A stretch of 64,000 bases of DNA from Dasania sp. GY-MA-18. Lineage in GTDB: Bacteria; Pseudomonadota; Gammaproteobacteria; Pseudomonadales; Dasaniaceae. Position numbers and translations under genes: made by a program. Location: NCBI RefSeq assembly GCF_024734385.1, contig NZ_JANHAP010000011.1, positions 99,266-163,265 on the forward strand. The letters are read 5' to 3'. The notes under the pieces are model-generated. The model saw only the letters and a list, made by a program, of their open reading frames with translations, had not been told where the DNA came from and ran no database searches. Below are positions 37,989-47,441 of the stretch, one piece after another. The first letter of the stretch is position 1, and each line of letters opens with the position of its first letter.

Positions 37989-38495
37989 ATGGCTATATTA
38001 AACATTCTCGAATTTCCAGACCCTAAACTGCGCACTATCGCCAAGCCAGTAGCGCAGGTCACTGATGCCACTCGCCAGCTGATCGACGACATGTTTGAAA
38101 CCATGTACGCCGCCCCCGGCGTGGGTTTAGCGGCTTCGCAAGTAGATGTGCACGAGCGCATAGTGGTGATAGACACCAGCGAAGAGCAAAATGAACCGCT
38201 AGTCTTTATCAACCCCGAAGTCACGGTGTTAGACGACAAGCTGTTTGATTATGACGAAGGTTGTTTGTCCATACCCGGCTTTTATGAAACCGTTACCCGC
38301 CCCGAGCATATCAAGGTAAAAGCCTTGGACCGCAATGGCCAGCCCTTTGAGCTAGAACCCAACGGCCTATTAGCGGTGTGCATACAGCATGAGATAGACC
38401 ACTTGGATGGCAAACTGTTTGTCGATTATTTATCTAGCCTTAAGCGCCAGCGCATACGCAAAAAGCTGGAAAAAGAACACAAAAAACGCGCCTAA
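37989..38495 (+). CDS. def: Peptide deformylase
   Basis: 168 residues from the ATG at 37989; a TTG five codons earlier is less likely. The three deformylase motifs are intact: GVGLAASQ (44-51), EGCLSIPG with Cys92, and QHEIDHLDG with His134, Glu135 and His138, which bind the metal and catalyse removal of the N-formyl group from nascent proteins. It forms an operon with fmt (38 bp) and rsmB. Confidence 0.97.
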   Translation: MAILNILEFPDPKLRTIAKPVAQVTDATRQLIDDMFETMYAAPGVGLAASQVDVHERIVVIDTSEEQNEPLVFINPEVTVLDDKLFDYDEGCLSIPGFYETVTRPEHIKVKALDRNGQPFELEPNGLLAVCIQHEIDHLDGKLFVDYLSSLKRQRIRKKLEKEHKKRA

Positions 38496-38533
38496 GCATC
38501 GCCGTCCAACCCTGCACCACACCTAGGGACACC

Positions 38534-39487
38534 ATGAGCCAACGCCTAAAACTGATTTTTGCGGGTACCCCCGATTTTGCCGCCAGCCATCTGCAAGCCC
38601 TGCTGGATAGTAAGCAACACGATATTATTGCGGTGTATAGCCAACCCGACCGGCCCGCGGGCCGCGGTAAAAAACTCAAGCCCAGCCCGGTTAAAGCACT
38701 GGCACTGGCGCATGAGATACCGGTTTATCAACCGTTAAGCCTAAAAGACAGCGACGCCCAGCAACAACTGGCTCAGCTTAATGCCGACTTGATGGTGGTA
38801 GTCGCCTACGGCCTATTGCTACCCAAGGCCGTATTAGACAGCCCGCGCTTAGGTTGCATTAATGTACATGCCTCGCTGCTGCCACGCTGGCGCGGTGCTG
38901 CGCCTATACAAAGAGCCATAGAGGCGGGTGATAGCGAAACCGGCGTCACCATTATGCAAATGGATGTAGGCCTGGATACCGGCGATATGTTGCTAAAAGC
39001 TACCTGCCCCATTAGCGAGCAAGACACTGGTGGCAGCCTGCACGACAAACTCATCGCCGTGGGCCAGCCCGCACTGCTCAGCGCCGTAGAGCAACTGGCC
39101 AACAACAGCGCCCAGCCCGAGCCACAGGACGACAGCCTTAGCAACTACGCCAGCAAAATGGATAAGGCCGACATGCTAATAGACTGGCAGCTGGATGCCG
39201 AGCAAATCGCCCGCAAAATCCGCGCCTTTAATCCCTTTCCGGTGAGCTATACCACGCTTAATGGCGAGCGCCTAAAAATTTGGCAGGCCTCTGTTATAGC
39301 TGGGCAAGATGGTGAGGCCGGCAGTCTAAGCAGCGTGAATAAAAAACAATTGATCGTAAACTGCGGCAGCAATAGCTTAAGCCTGGATGTCATCCAACTA
39401 CCCGGCGGCAAACCGCTAGCTATAGATGCGCTAATGAACTCCAAGGCCGATCTGTTTTACCCCGGCCTAGTCTTGGGTGACTCATGA
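38534..39487 (+). CDS. fmt: Methionyl-tRNA formyltransferase
   Basis: 317 residues. FAGTPDFAASHLQALL at the start, the catalytic block INVHASLLPRWRGAAPIQRAI, GVTIMQMDVGLDTGDML and the C-terminal OB-like domain (AFNPFPVSY onward) are all typical. It formylates initiator Met-tRNA, the step reversed on proteins by the adjacent deformylase. Its stop codon overlaps the rsmB start (ATGA). Confidence 0.97.
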   Translation: MSQRLKLIFAGTPDFAASHLQALLDSKQHDIIAVYSQPDRPAGRGKKLKPSPVKALALAHEIPVYQPLSLKDSDAQQQLAQLNADLMVVVAYGLLLPKAVLDSPRLGCINVHASLLPRWRGAAPIQRAIEAGDSETGVTIMQMDVGLDTGDMLLKATCPISEQDTGGSLHDKLIAVGQPALLSAVEQLANNSAQPEPQDDSLSNYASKMDKADMLIDWQLDAEQIARKIRAFNPFPVSYTTLNGERLKIWQASVIAGQDGEAGSLSSVNKKQLIVNCGSNSLSLDVIQLPGGKPLAIDALMNSKADLFYPGLVLGDS

Positions 39488-40782
39488 GCAAAGCTCAGGA
39501 TTGCCGCGCCACGGCTGCCCGCTGTTTAGCCTCGGTAGTTAAAGGTAACTCACTATCGCAGCAAATCCCCGAGTTTGAAGCCCGCGTTAGCGAGCGCGAC
39601 CGCGCCCTGTTTAGGCAGCTGTGTTATGGCGTACTGCGCTGGCAGCCCAAGCTAGAAGGCCTAAGCGCGCAGCTACTGCAAAAACCCTTTAAAGCCAAAG
39701 ACGGCGACATACATATGTTAATTTTGCTGGGCCTGTACCAGCTCAGCGAAATGCGTATACCCGACCACGCGGCGGTTTCGGCCACCGTTAATGCTACCCG
39801 CGCCTTAAAAAAGCCCTGGGCAAAAAATTTGGTTAATGGCGTACTGCGGCAATGGCAGCGTCGCAGCGAAGACTTAGCACAACAACTTAGCCCGGCCCAA
39901 CAGCTAGCCCACCCACAGTGGTTACATTTAGCCATACAGCAAGCATGGCCCGAGCAAGCCCAAGCCATACAACAGGCCAACAATGAACATCCGCCCATGT
40001 GCCTGCGGGTCAATAGCCAAAAAACCCAGCGCCAAGATTACCTGCAACTATTAAGCAGCGCCGATATTGCCGCTACAGCCTGTGACCATTCACCGGTAGG
40101 CATACGTTTACAACAGGCGACAGCGGTACAACAACTGCCACACTTTGCTGAAGGCTGGGTGAGCGTACAAGATGAAGCGCCGCAGCTAGGGGTAGGGCTA
40201 TTAGATTTGCAGCCCGGCCAGCGAGTACTGGATATGTGCAGTGCCCCGGGCGGTAAAACCTGCCATATGTTAGAGGCTCAACCTGAACTGGCTCACATGT
40301 TGGCCGTAGACATAGACCAACAACGCTTACTGCGGGTTAGCGAAAACCTGCAGCGCTTACAACTGCAAGCCGAACTAAAATGCAGTGATGCCACACAGGT
40401 CGATGGGTGGTGGGACGGCCAAGGCTTTGATCGCATATTATTGGATGCCCCTTGTTCCGCCACCGGCGTAATACGCCGCAACCCTGACATCAAAGCCCAT
40501 AGACGCCCCGAAGACATAGCCCAATTAGCCAAGCTACAACTACAGATCCTCAGCGCGCTATGGCCCACCTTAAAGCCCGGTGGCTTGCTGCTGTATGCCA
40601 CTTGCTCAATCTTGCCCGACGAGAACGAACAGGTGGTAGCGGCCTTTTGCCAACAGCAAAGCGATGTTGAGCACTGCCCCATAGATGCGCAATGGGGCTT
40701 GGCACGCAGCTATGGCCGACAATTATTTCCGCAAAATGATGGCCACGATGGATTTTATTACGCATTACTGCGCAAAGCGTAA
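39484..40782 (+). CDS. rsmB: 16S rRNA m5C967 methyltransferase RsmB
   Basis: 432 residues. An N-terminal NusB-like domain (about 5-130) is joined to a SAM-dependent methyltransferase domain with MCSAPGGKTCHMLE (SAM site), LDAPCSATGVIRRNPDIK (first conserved Cys) and YATCSILPDENEQVV (catalytic Cys). Start overlaps the fmt stop by 4 bp. A gap of 179 bp with no visible signals separates it from trkA. Confidence 0.97.
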   Translation: MSKAQDCRATAARCLASVVKGNSLSQQIPEFEARVSERDRALFRQLCYGVLRWQPKLEGLSAQLLQKPFKAKDGDIHMLILLGLYQLSEMRIPDHAAVSATVNATRALKKPWAKNLVNGVLRQWQRRSEDLAQQLSPAQQLAHPQWLHLAIQQAWPEQAQAIQQANNEHPPMCLRVNSQKTQRQDYLQLLSSADIAATACDHSPVGIRLQQATAVQQLPHFAEGWVSVQDEAPQLGVGLLDLQPGQRVLDMCSAPGGKTCHMLEAQPELAHMLAVDIDQQRLLRVSENLQRLQLQAELKCSDATQVDGWWDGQGFDRILLDAPCSATGVIRRNPDIKAHRRPEDIAQLAKLQLQILSALWPTLKPGGLLLYATCSILPDENEQVVAAFCQQQSDVEHCPIDAQWGLARSYGRQLFPQNDGHDGFYYALLRKA

Positions 40783-40961
40783 ATATTCCCGCTATCTTCC
40801 CTAACACTTTCCAATATTAAGGCATACAATTGCTTGTTATAAATTGAGTGTATTAAACCTGCTCTTTTTACTACAGGCACTGCTAATTCAACAACCAGCC
40901 TGATACACAAAAAGAGCCATAACAACGCTTACCAATACCCTACAACTTAATACATAAGCCA

Positions 40962-42335
40962 ATGAAAATAATTATTCTCGGTGCCGGTCAGGTCGGTGGC
41001 ACACTGGCAGCTCACTTAGCTGATGAAAATAACGACATCTCCTTGGTTGATGCCAATGCCGACCGGCTTAATGAATTACAAGATCGATTGGATATAGGGG
41101 TAGTGGCTGGCCATGCCTCGCACCCCGATGTGCTGCGACGAGCCGGGGCCGATGACGCTGATATGTTAATTGCCGTCACTAGCTCCGATGAAATCAATAT
41201 GGCAGCCTGCCAAATTGCCTACGCCCTGTTTCGCACCCCTAAAAAAATTGCCCGCATACGCTCCACCGCTTACCACGATCATCCCGAATTATTTTGCAAT
41301 AAGCTTATCCCCATAGATTTTATTATTAGCCCGGAGTTATTAGTCACTCACTATATAGAGCGGCTGATCGAGTACCCCGGCACCTTGCAGGTATTAGATT
41401 TTGCCAAGGGTATGGCCCAACTGGTAGCTGTTAAGGCCTATAGCGATGGCCCCTTGGTGGGCAACGAGTTACAAGAAATACGCCGCCACATGCCCCACAT
41501 AGACACTAGGGTGGCAGCTATCTTCCGCAAAGATCACGCCATCACGCCCAAGGCGACCACGGTCATAGAGGCAGGTGATGAGGTATTTTATATAGCCGCG
41601 AAGAAGAATATTTTACCGGTGCTCAGCGAGCTGCGTAATGTAGACCGCAATTACAAACGCATCATGATAGCCGGCGGTGGCAATATAGGCCTGCGCCTGG
41701 CCCAGTCCATAGAGAAAAACTACAAGGTGAAGGTGATAGAGCGCGACTATAAACGCTGCCGTCACCTTTCAGAAACCCTTAACCACGCCATAGTTTTACA
41801 CGGCAGCGCCTCCGATGATGATTTGCTAGCCTCCGAGAATATAGACGAGATCGATATTTTCTGTGCGCTTACTAATGACGATGATGCCAATATTATGGCC
41901 TCGCTATTAGCTAAACGTATGGGCGCGAGAAAAGTCATTACCCTGATCACCAACACCGCCTATGTAGACTTAATGCAGGGCGGTGATATAGACATCGCCA
42001 TCTCGCCGCAGCAAATCACTATGGGCAGCTTGCTGACCCATATACGCCGCGGTGATATTTCCAGTGTGCACTCTTTACGCCGCGGTGTAGCCGAAGCCAT
42101 AGAGCTTATTGCCCATGGTGATGAACGCTCCTCTAAGGTGGTAGGCAAGCGTTTGGATGAAATTAACCTACCCAAGGGGGTCAGCATAGGGGCAATAGTG
42201 CGCAACGATGAGGTATTAATTGCCCACCGCAATATCGTGGTAAAAACTGACGACCACGTGATTTTATTCCTAGTGGATAAATCAAAAATCAAACATGTAG
42301 AGCGTTTATTTCAAGTGGGCTTTAGCTTTTTCTAA
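40962..42335 (+). CDS. trkA: Trk potassium transporter regulatory subunit TrkA
   Basis: 457 residues with two RCK/KTN units: the first NAD-binding motif [13 protein letters not shown] (about 7-19), the second [13 protein letters not shown] (about 234), each followed by a TrkA-C domain. It gates the TrkH channel in response to nucleotides. Its last bases overlap the trkH start (TAATG), so the two subunits are coupled, while in Pseudomonas trkA is adjacent to rsmB but trkH usually lies elsewhere. Confidence 0.97.
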   Translation: MKIIILGAGQVGGTLAAHLADENNDISLVDANADRLNELQDRLDIGVVAGHASHPDVLRRAGADDADMLIAVTSSDEINMAACQIAYALFRTPKKIARIRSTAYHDHPELFCNKLIPIDFIISPELLVTHYIERLIEYPGTLQVLDFAKGMAQLVAVKAYSDGPLVGNELQEIRRHMPHIDTRVAAIFRKDHAITPKATTVIEAGDEVFYIAAKKNILPVLSELRNVDRNYKRIMIAGGGNIGLRLAQSIEKNYKVKVIERDYKRCRHLSETLNHAIVLHGSASDDDLLASENIDEIDIFCALTNDDDANIMASLLAKRMGARKVITLITNTAYVDLMQGGDIDIAISPQQITMGSLLTHIRRGDISSVHSLRRGVAEAIELIAHGDERSSKVVGKRLDEINLPKGVSIGAIVRNDEVLIAHRNIVVKTDDHVILFLVDKSKIKHVERLFQVGFSFF

Positions 42336-43783
42336 TGCATATTTTATTAATACTACGCATTTTAGGCATTTTATTAATGCTGTTCAGCCTAACTCAACTC
42401 AGCCCCTTGCTGGTGAGTTTTTGGTTTGAGGATGGCGCCCACAAAGGTTTTATCTGGGCTTTTTTAGTGACCTTTGGCTGCGGCTTGTTAATGTGGCTAC
42501 CGGTGTATAAACGAAGAGGGGAGTTGCGCACCCGCGACGGCTTTTTAATTACTGCCTTGTTCTGGACAGTACTAGGCCTGTTTGGGTCACTGCCGTTTAT
42601 TCTTAACAGTAATACTGACTTAGTGATTAGTGAAGCGGTGTTTGAATCGGTATCGGGGCTGACCACCACCGGTGCCACGGTGATGACCCACTTAGATGAA
42701 CTGCCGCATTCCATTTTATTTTACCGCCAGCAGCTACAGTGGTTTGGCGGCATAGGTATTATCGTTATCGCCGTTGCTATATTACCTATGCTGGGCATAG
42801 GGGGTATGCAGCTATACCGCGCCGAAACCCCCGGCCCGGTTAAAGACAGCAAGCTCACGCCCCGTATTACCGAAACCGCGAAAGCGCTGTTTATAGTTTA
42901 TGTGATGCTCACCCTCAGCTGTGCTTTGGCCTATTGGCTGGCGGGGATGTCGTCCTTTGATGCCATCTGCCATGCCTTTTCTACGGTGGCTATAGGGGGC
43001 TTTTCTACTCACGACGACAGCATAGGTTATTTTGATAGCACCGCTATTATGCTGATTTGTAGCTTTTATATGTTGGTAGCGGGTATTAACTTTGCCCTGC
43101 ATTTTTATGCCTGGCGCAACCGCAGCATTAGCCATTATTTTCGCGACTCTGAATCCTCTTTTTACGCGGGGGTATTATTATTTGGCTGTATCATCGTGTG
43201 CAGTTTTTTGTATTACCACGAGCACTACGGTATTAACGATGCCCTGCTGCACGGTATTTTCCAAACCATTTCTATAGCAACAACTACCGGTTTCACCACC
43301 GAGCCCTTTGCTGCTTGGCCCAGTTTTATCCCCTTCTTTTTAATTATGCTGTCATTTATGGGCGGCTGCGCCGGCTCTACCGGTGGTGGTATGAAGGCGG
43401 TACGGGTAATGCTGATTATGAAACAGGGCATACGCGAGCTACACCAGCTAATACACCCCAATGCCGTTATGCCTTTAAAAGTAGGGCGCAGGCGGGTAGA
43501 GGCCAAAGTTATTAGTGCAGTGTGGAGTTTTTTTGCGGTTTACGTATTCGCCTTTATCAGCATTATGATGGCCTTGATGATGTGCGGCATGGATCAGACC
43601 ACCGCTTACTCTTCGGTGGTGGCTACACTGAATAACTTGGGCCCAGGGCTAGGGGATACCGCGGCTAATTTCAGCTCGGCCTCGGAGCCAGAGCAGTGGA
43701 TTTTAAGCTTTTCTATGTTGTTGGGGCGTTTGGAAGTGTTTACTTTATTGGTATTGCTAACCCCGGCGTTTTGGCGGCATTAG
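42335..43783 (+). CDS. trkH: Trk potassium uptake channel subunit TrkH
   Basis: 482 residues, about ten membrane helices with four pore-loop repeats. Visible selectivity segments include SGLTTTGATVM, STVAIGGFSTHD, TTTGFTTEPF and NNLGPGLGD, all with the expected Gly. A conserved GCAGSTGGGMK stretch follows the third loop. It takes up K+ with TrkA. A heptamer array begins 4 bp after its stop codon. Confidence 0.96.
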   Translation: MHILLILRILGILLMLFSLTQLSPLLVSFWFEDGAHKGFIWAFLVTFGCGLLMWLPVYKRRGELRTRDGFLITALFWTVLGLFGSLPFILNSNTDLVISEAVFESVSGLTTTGATVMTHLDELPHSILFYRQQLQWFGGIGIIVIAVAILPMLGIGGMQLYRAETPGPVKDSKLTPRITETAKALFIVYVMLTLSCALAYWLAGMSSFDAICHAFSTVAIGGFSTHDDSIGYFDSTAIMLICSFYMLVAGINFALHFYAWRNRSISHYFRDSESSFYAGVLLFGCIIVCSFLYYHEHYGINDALLHGIFQTISIATTTGFTTEPFAAWPSFIPFFLIMLSFMGGCAGSTGGGMKAVRVMLIMKQGIRELHQLIHPNAVMPLKVGRRRVEAKVISAVWSFFAVYVFAFISIMMALMMCGMDQTTAYSSVVATLNNLGPGLGDTAANFSSASEPEQWILSFSMLLGRLEVFTLLVLLTPAFWRH

Positions 43784-43787
43784 AAGC

Positions 43788-43844
43788 AGTCTCTAGTCTC
43801 TAGTCTCTAGTCTCTAGTCTCTAGTCTCTAGTCTCTAGTCTCTA
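43788..43844. repeat. Heptanucleotide tandem array (AGTCTCT)8
   Basis: About eight perfect copies of the 7-mer AGTCTCT, starting 4 bp past the trkH stop codon. An inverted single copy (ACTAGAGACT, 43875-43884) lies before the convergent SMI1/KNR4 gene, so array and copy could pair as a hairpin between the two genes. Confidence 0.95.
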
Positions 43845-43890
43845 AAAGCTTGTACTAGCGACTAGGAGCTATCCACTAGAGACTCCCTCT

Positions 43891-44292
43891 TTAACTTTCT
43901 AACCATACCTCTTTAGCCCAGTCCCAGATATGGTCCCAGTTCTGTTCTGCCAGAGCACCGTCGTGCCAATAGCTCACTAAGCCTTCTTCGTCTATGCAGT
44001 AGTAGCCGCCATTGCTTTCGCATATGGGCAGTAAATCGCGTGGTAAGCCCTGATCCCAGGCTACCGCAGCTACCTCGGGCAAGTAAGTATGCGAGTTAGC
44101 ATCCGCAGCCGTCACGGGCTCTAAGCTGCCATAAACAACATCACTAACTGTTAATAAAAACTCTTTGAAATCGGCACCCAGCGCTACAAAGAGTTGCTCC
44201 TCGATTTCTACCAGTGCATCTTCTTCAGGTAACTCTAAGGGTACTGCCACAGGCTCATTAACGGCACGTAATGCCTCTATAATCTCATCCAC
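43891..44292 (-). CDS. SMI1/KNR4 family protein
   Basis: 133 residues, acidic. The region GGYYCIDEEGLVSYWHDG and the final WDHIWDWAKEVWLES are typical of SMI1/KNR4 (SUKH) domains. A short conserved protein of this type is encoded next to trkA in Pseudomonas (PA0015-like), so this copy belongs to the conserved neighbourhood and is probably not a toxin-immunity gene, the role of many SUKH proteins. Its function is not established. It is divergent from the diguanylate cyclase gene by 82 bp. Confidence 0.72.
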   Translation of the reverse strand: MDEIIEALRAVNEPVAVPLELPEEDALVEIEEQLFVALGADFKEFLLTVSDVVYGSLEPVTAADANSHTYLPEVAAVAWDQGLPRDLLPICESNGGYYCIDEEGLVSYWHDGALAEQNWDHIWDWAKEVWLES

Positions 44293-44374
44293 TACATTTT
44301 CTCCCTTGCTTAGAGTGACTGTTTTGTGGGTATAGTCTAAGCTATATTCTAATTATTAGGTTAAGATAGTTTCA

Positions 44375-45652
44375 ATGAATGCACTGATTATTGACCCGTC
44401 CAGCTCTTACCGGCAGTTACTCTCAAAATTGCTAGAGAGCTATCGCTTTACAGCCGTTGCTGTGAGTACTATTGACGAAGCCAATCCTGCTATTCAGCAT
44501 CAACACTTCGATATTATCTGTGTTTCCCTTAACCTCGCCGACACTGACAGCTTGGCGTTTTGTCGCGATGTGCGACAGCTAGACAGCTACAAGCACGTCC
44601 CTATTTTTATGCTGACTTCCTCTAAGGATGCTGATGTAAATCAGCTAGCTTTAGGGGCAGGGGTTACAGAAGTATTTCGCAAACAAGATTTTTCCAGCTT
44701 TCAATTGTGCTTAGAAAACTTGGTAGAACGACTCAATGATGAAGTCGATAATAATGGCCAAATTTTATACATAGAAGACAGTGCTAGCACAGCTTTTTTA
44801 GTAACCACCACCTTACAAGATCATGGCTATCACGTTGATCACTTTTTGACTGCTGAAGAAGGTATCAAAGCCTTTCATAAAAATTACTATGACTTGCTGC
44901 TCACTGATGTGGTACTTACGGATTTAAGTGGCCTAGCCGTTGTTAGAGCTGTACGCGATTCCAACTCTGAAGATAAAAAAACAACACCTATTATTGCCAT
45001 CAGCAGCTTTAACGATAATGCCCGTAAATTAGAATTATTCTCAGCGGGGATTAATGACTATGTTACCAAACCCGTAATGAATGAAGAGCTACTTGCTCGT
45101 ATAAGTACCTTAATAAAAAGCCGACAGTTGTTGATTACTCTCAACAACAAGCAAGCACAGTTAGAGCGCTTAGCATTAACTGATCAATTAACCAGCCTGT
45201 ATAACCGCCACTATTTAATGGATACCGTGCCTAAACGCATACACCAAGCTCAGCGACAGGGTTATCCATTGTGTATGGTAGTGATTGATATAGACCATTT
45301 TAAACTTATTAACGACAACCATGGCCATAGTACTGGCGATAAGGTTTTGCAAGCTGTTGCCAAGGTATTGGTCAGCGGCATACGCTGGGAGGATATAGCC
45401 GCGCGCTTTGGTGGTGAAGAGTTTGTAATTCTATTGGACCACTGCGATTATCAAAACGCTATTAACATTGCTGAAGATTTACGCAAAGCCATAGCAAGCC
45501 TAAATCCCTGTGATATAGAAATCACCGCCAGCTTTGGCGTGACGACATTAAAAGAAAACGAGCAAGATTTTTCCAGCCTATTTTCTCGCGCTGATGAAGC
45601 GGTTTATGAGGCCAAGGAAAGCGGCCGCAACTGTGTAGTGTTTAAAGAATAA
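44375..45652 (+). CDS. Diguanylate cyclase with two receiver domains (PleD-like)
   Basis: 425 residues: REC1 (about 1-118), REC2 (about 128-248) and GGDEF (about 262-425). REC2 has the acidic pair E134/D135, phospho-acceptor Asp178 (LLLTDVVLTD) and the conserved Lys of TKP. REC1 has Ser51 where the phospho-acceptor Asp should be, so it is probably a dimerisation adaptor, as in PleD. The active site GGEEF (346-350) is intact and the inhibitory site RWED lies five residues before it, so product feedback is expected. It should make c-di-GMP when phosphorylated. The sensor kinase is not in this window. Confidence 0.93.
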   Translation: MNALIIDPSSSYRQLLSKLLESYRFTAVAVSTIDEANPAIQHQHFDIICVSLNLADTDSLAFCRDVRQLDSYKHVPIFMLTSSKDADVNQLALGAGVTEVFRKQDFSSFQLCLENLVERLNDEVDNNGQILYIEDSASTAFLVTTTLQDHGYHVDHFLTAEEGIKAFHKNYYDLLLTDVVLTDLSGLAVVRAVRDSNSEDKKTTPIIAISSFNDNARKLELFSAGINDYVTKPVMNEELLARISTLIKSRQLLITLNNKQAQLERLALTDQLTSLYNRHYLMDTVPKRIHQAQRQGYPLCMVVIDIDHFKLINDNHGHSTGDKVLQAVAKVLVSGIRWEDIAARFGGEEFVILLDHCDYQNAINIAEDLRKAIASLNPCDIEITASFGVTTLKENEQDFSSLFSRADEAVYEAKESGRNCVVFKE

Positions 45653-45669
45653 ACCCAGTCGCTAGCATA

Positions 45670-45713
45670 TAGTCTCTAGTCGCTAAAATCTAACGCGCTT
45701 TTACTAGAGACTA
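45670..45713. repeat. Inverted pair of the TAGTCTC heptamer
   Basis: TAGTCTCTAGT (45670-45680) and its exact complement ACTAGAGACTA (45703-45713), 18 bp past the cyclase stop codon. It is built from the same 7-mer as the array after trkH, here as an 11-bp hairpin. Confidence 0.8.
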
Positions 45714-45726
45714 GCTGTTGTTAAAC

Positions 45727-45861
45727 AATAAAGTTGTTAACAAAAACTCTTATAACCTATTGTTTTAATATGGCCTGAATTTCAGGAAAAATAATAAAGT
45801 TGTTAACTTTAAGGCTATCCATCGGTTACGACGACAAAAATAAGACAATAGAGTTGTTAAC
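45727..45861. repeat. Three spaced direct repeats AATAAAGTTGTTAAC
   Basis: Copies at 45727-45741, 45793-45807 and 45847-45861 (one mismatch), spaced 66 and 54 bp. They fill much of the 346-bp gap between the cyclase gene and the first accessory gene. A 15-base match to the sequence around the first copy recurs on the minus strand at 52321-52335 upstream of etfB. The spacing is too irregular and the number too low for a CRISPR array. They may be protein-binding sites or remnants of an insertion. Confidence 0.6.
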
Positions 45862-45998
45862 TTTTATCGCCATGGACTATAGATCATTGGTAACCAGTAT
45901 TCATATAGTTTTGGTTAACCTTTACCTATTCACTTTCAGTAAATTCGACTTCTATTCCGCTTTCTCTAGGTAGAAAAATACCTTTAATGTAGAGACTG

Positions 45999-47264
45999 TC
46001 AGACTGTAGGGAAGTGCCCTTGTGGAGGAAAGAGCCGGGTGAAATTTTCAGACCATTTCTTCATCTCATCTTGATTAGCGATTTGTTTATCTGAAATAGG
46101 CGGTAGAACATCTAACCCAAATACTATCGCCCGGTGCTTTAAACGCTTGTACAAAGGTAACTTCCCAAGCTTCGCTGCGAGGGCAAGTGCTTCCTCCAAC
46201 ACCTCATTTTGTGTTCCGCCGGATCGATAAAGAGCACCATCTGCAGCTTGTTCATAAAATTTCAAAGCTTCTTGATACTCGCCTGAAAGCAAGTAGTAGC
46301 GTCCCTTCATCCAGTTTAGATAATAATCACATATACCTTCTCGATCATACTGAATTAGCGTCTGCTCAAAATTTTCTAGAGCTACAGATATCTCATGACG
46401 ACCATTGTTCCGTTTATCTGTAGTCCGACGAAGCCTATGGCCTAACATCAAGCCTGGTTCGATCAGTACATCTCTTCGTGAAGATTTCTGAACATTGGAG
46501 ACAGATAACACATAACCAATATCTCTAGCCGGTACACCTTCAATTATATTTTGATGCACTTGTGCCTTGAGCTCAGGAATCTTCTTCTCAAATTTGACGA
46601 TCATTCGAGCCACTAAAAGCCAAGCCTTGAGATGCTCTATCTCAACGATACAGTCAGGATATATTTTTGCGGTCAAATCAGCTATTGCACAGATGCTCGC
46701 CAAATCAGGACATTGATCTTTGCTACCATCCCGCCACCTATTCAAGGCCTCCCGCCCATTTTTATCGTTACCTAGTGATGTAGGATAGAAGTGTTTTGCA
46801 ATAGTTGAGCTTTCAATATCAAGGCAGCTTTCTACCCAACAAAAAACAACATCAAGTGGATTCTGATCTGGATGGATAAACGTATTTAAGTCAGGCCCAT
46901 CGATACCCTTACGCAAATTGATCAAAAAGGCTGCCAACCCAGGCAGTAAATGATGTTCCAAAAGCAGTGGTAACGCTTCCTCACGAGTCATGGCATCAAG
47001 TGCTATTTCCCTTATGAGCGCTAAGTGACGCTGGCATGTCCAATCACATACCTCTGATACAAAGACAGAAAATTCTATTCCTACCTTCTGAGCCAGAGGC
47101 TCCACGATCAGATTATTCTTGAGCCTCGCCTCCAAGGACCAATCAAAATCACCTTCTCTAGCCCATCGATCTAATTCACGATTTGAATTTTTCGTACCAA
47201 GCGCAACTGCTAGTTCCCTATAGCATTCCCCAAGCATTGGGTAAGGAGGAAGAGGGGCTTTCAT
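45999..47264 (-). CDS. Hypothetical helical-repeat protein
   Basis: 421 residues from the ATG at 47264, which has AAGGAG 6 bp upstream; an ATG two codons earlier directly abuts that site. The protein is soluble and almost entirely helical, with TPR-like segments near the C-terminus (YYLNWMKGRYYLLSGEYQEA and LEEALALAAKLGKLPLYKRL). The N-terminal part (CYRELAVALGTKNSNRELDR) might be a small helical DNA- or ligand-binding domain. I do not recognise a named family. It follows a 38-codon gene by 60 bp on the same strand, and the two are probably cotranscribed. Codon use is unlike the core genes to the left, suggesting acquisition. Confidence 0.7.
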   Translation of the reverse strand: MKAPLPPYPMLGECYRELAVALGTKNSNRELDRWAREGDFDWSLEARLKNNLIVEPLAQKVGIEFSVFVSEVCDWTCQRHLALIREIALDAMTREEALPLLLEHHLLPGLAAFLINLRKGIDGPDLNTFIHPDQNPLDVVFCWVESCLDIESSTIAKHFYPTSLGNDKNGREALNRWRDGSKDQCPDLASICAIADLTAKIYPDCIVEIEHLKAWLLVARMIVKFEKKIPELKAQVHQNIIEGVPARDIGYVLSVSNVQKSSRRDVLIEPGLMLGHRLRRTTDKRNNGRHEISVALENFEQTLIQYDREGICDYYLNWMKGRYYLLSGEYQEALKFYEQAADGALYRSGGTQNEVLEEALALAAKLGKLPLYKRLKHRAIVFGLDVLPPISDKQIANQDEMKKWSENFTRLFPPQGHFPTV

Positions 47265-47324
47265 TTCCATCTCCTTGAAGTGAAAATTAATGCACTACAG
47301 ATATATCCATAGTGCATTTGTTAC

Positions 47325-47441
47325 TTACTTGCGCGGGCCATTATCGCGGCCACCACCCGATGGGTTACCAGTCGTACTTGGATAGCCAGCACTACTACCA
47401 GATTGATTTTGCATGATCGGTTTTAAGCTTTGAGCAGTCAT
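47325..47441 (-). CDS. Small Gly/Ser/Pro-rich protein, 38 residues
   Basis: A short gene with its own ribosome binding site (GGAG, 7 bp before the ATG). The peptide starts MTAQSLKPIMQNQSGSSAGY and ends with a Gly/Pro/Arg-rich tail, GGGRDNGPRK. It has no hydrophobic stretch, so it is neither a typical leader nor a membrane peptide. It lies 60 bp before the 421-residue gene, and conserved-looking composition plus a good start suggest it is real. It could be a partner, substrate or modified peptide of the larger protein. I do not recognise a family. Confidence 0.55.
   Translation of the reverse strand: MTAQSLKPIMQNQSGSSAGYPSTTGNPSGGGRDNGPRK

Noticed and set aside
43891..44292. Toxin-immunity (SUKH) gene
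   Set aside because: No toxin gene adjoins it and its position beside trk genes is conserved in Pseudomonas-type genomes.
45727..45861. Replication iterons or a CRISPR remnant
   Set aside because: Only three copies with unequal spacing, and no replication initiator or cas gene nearby.
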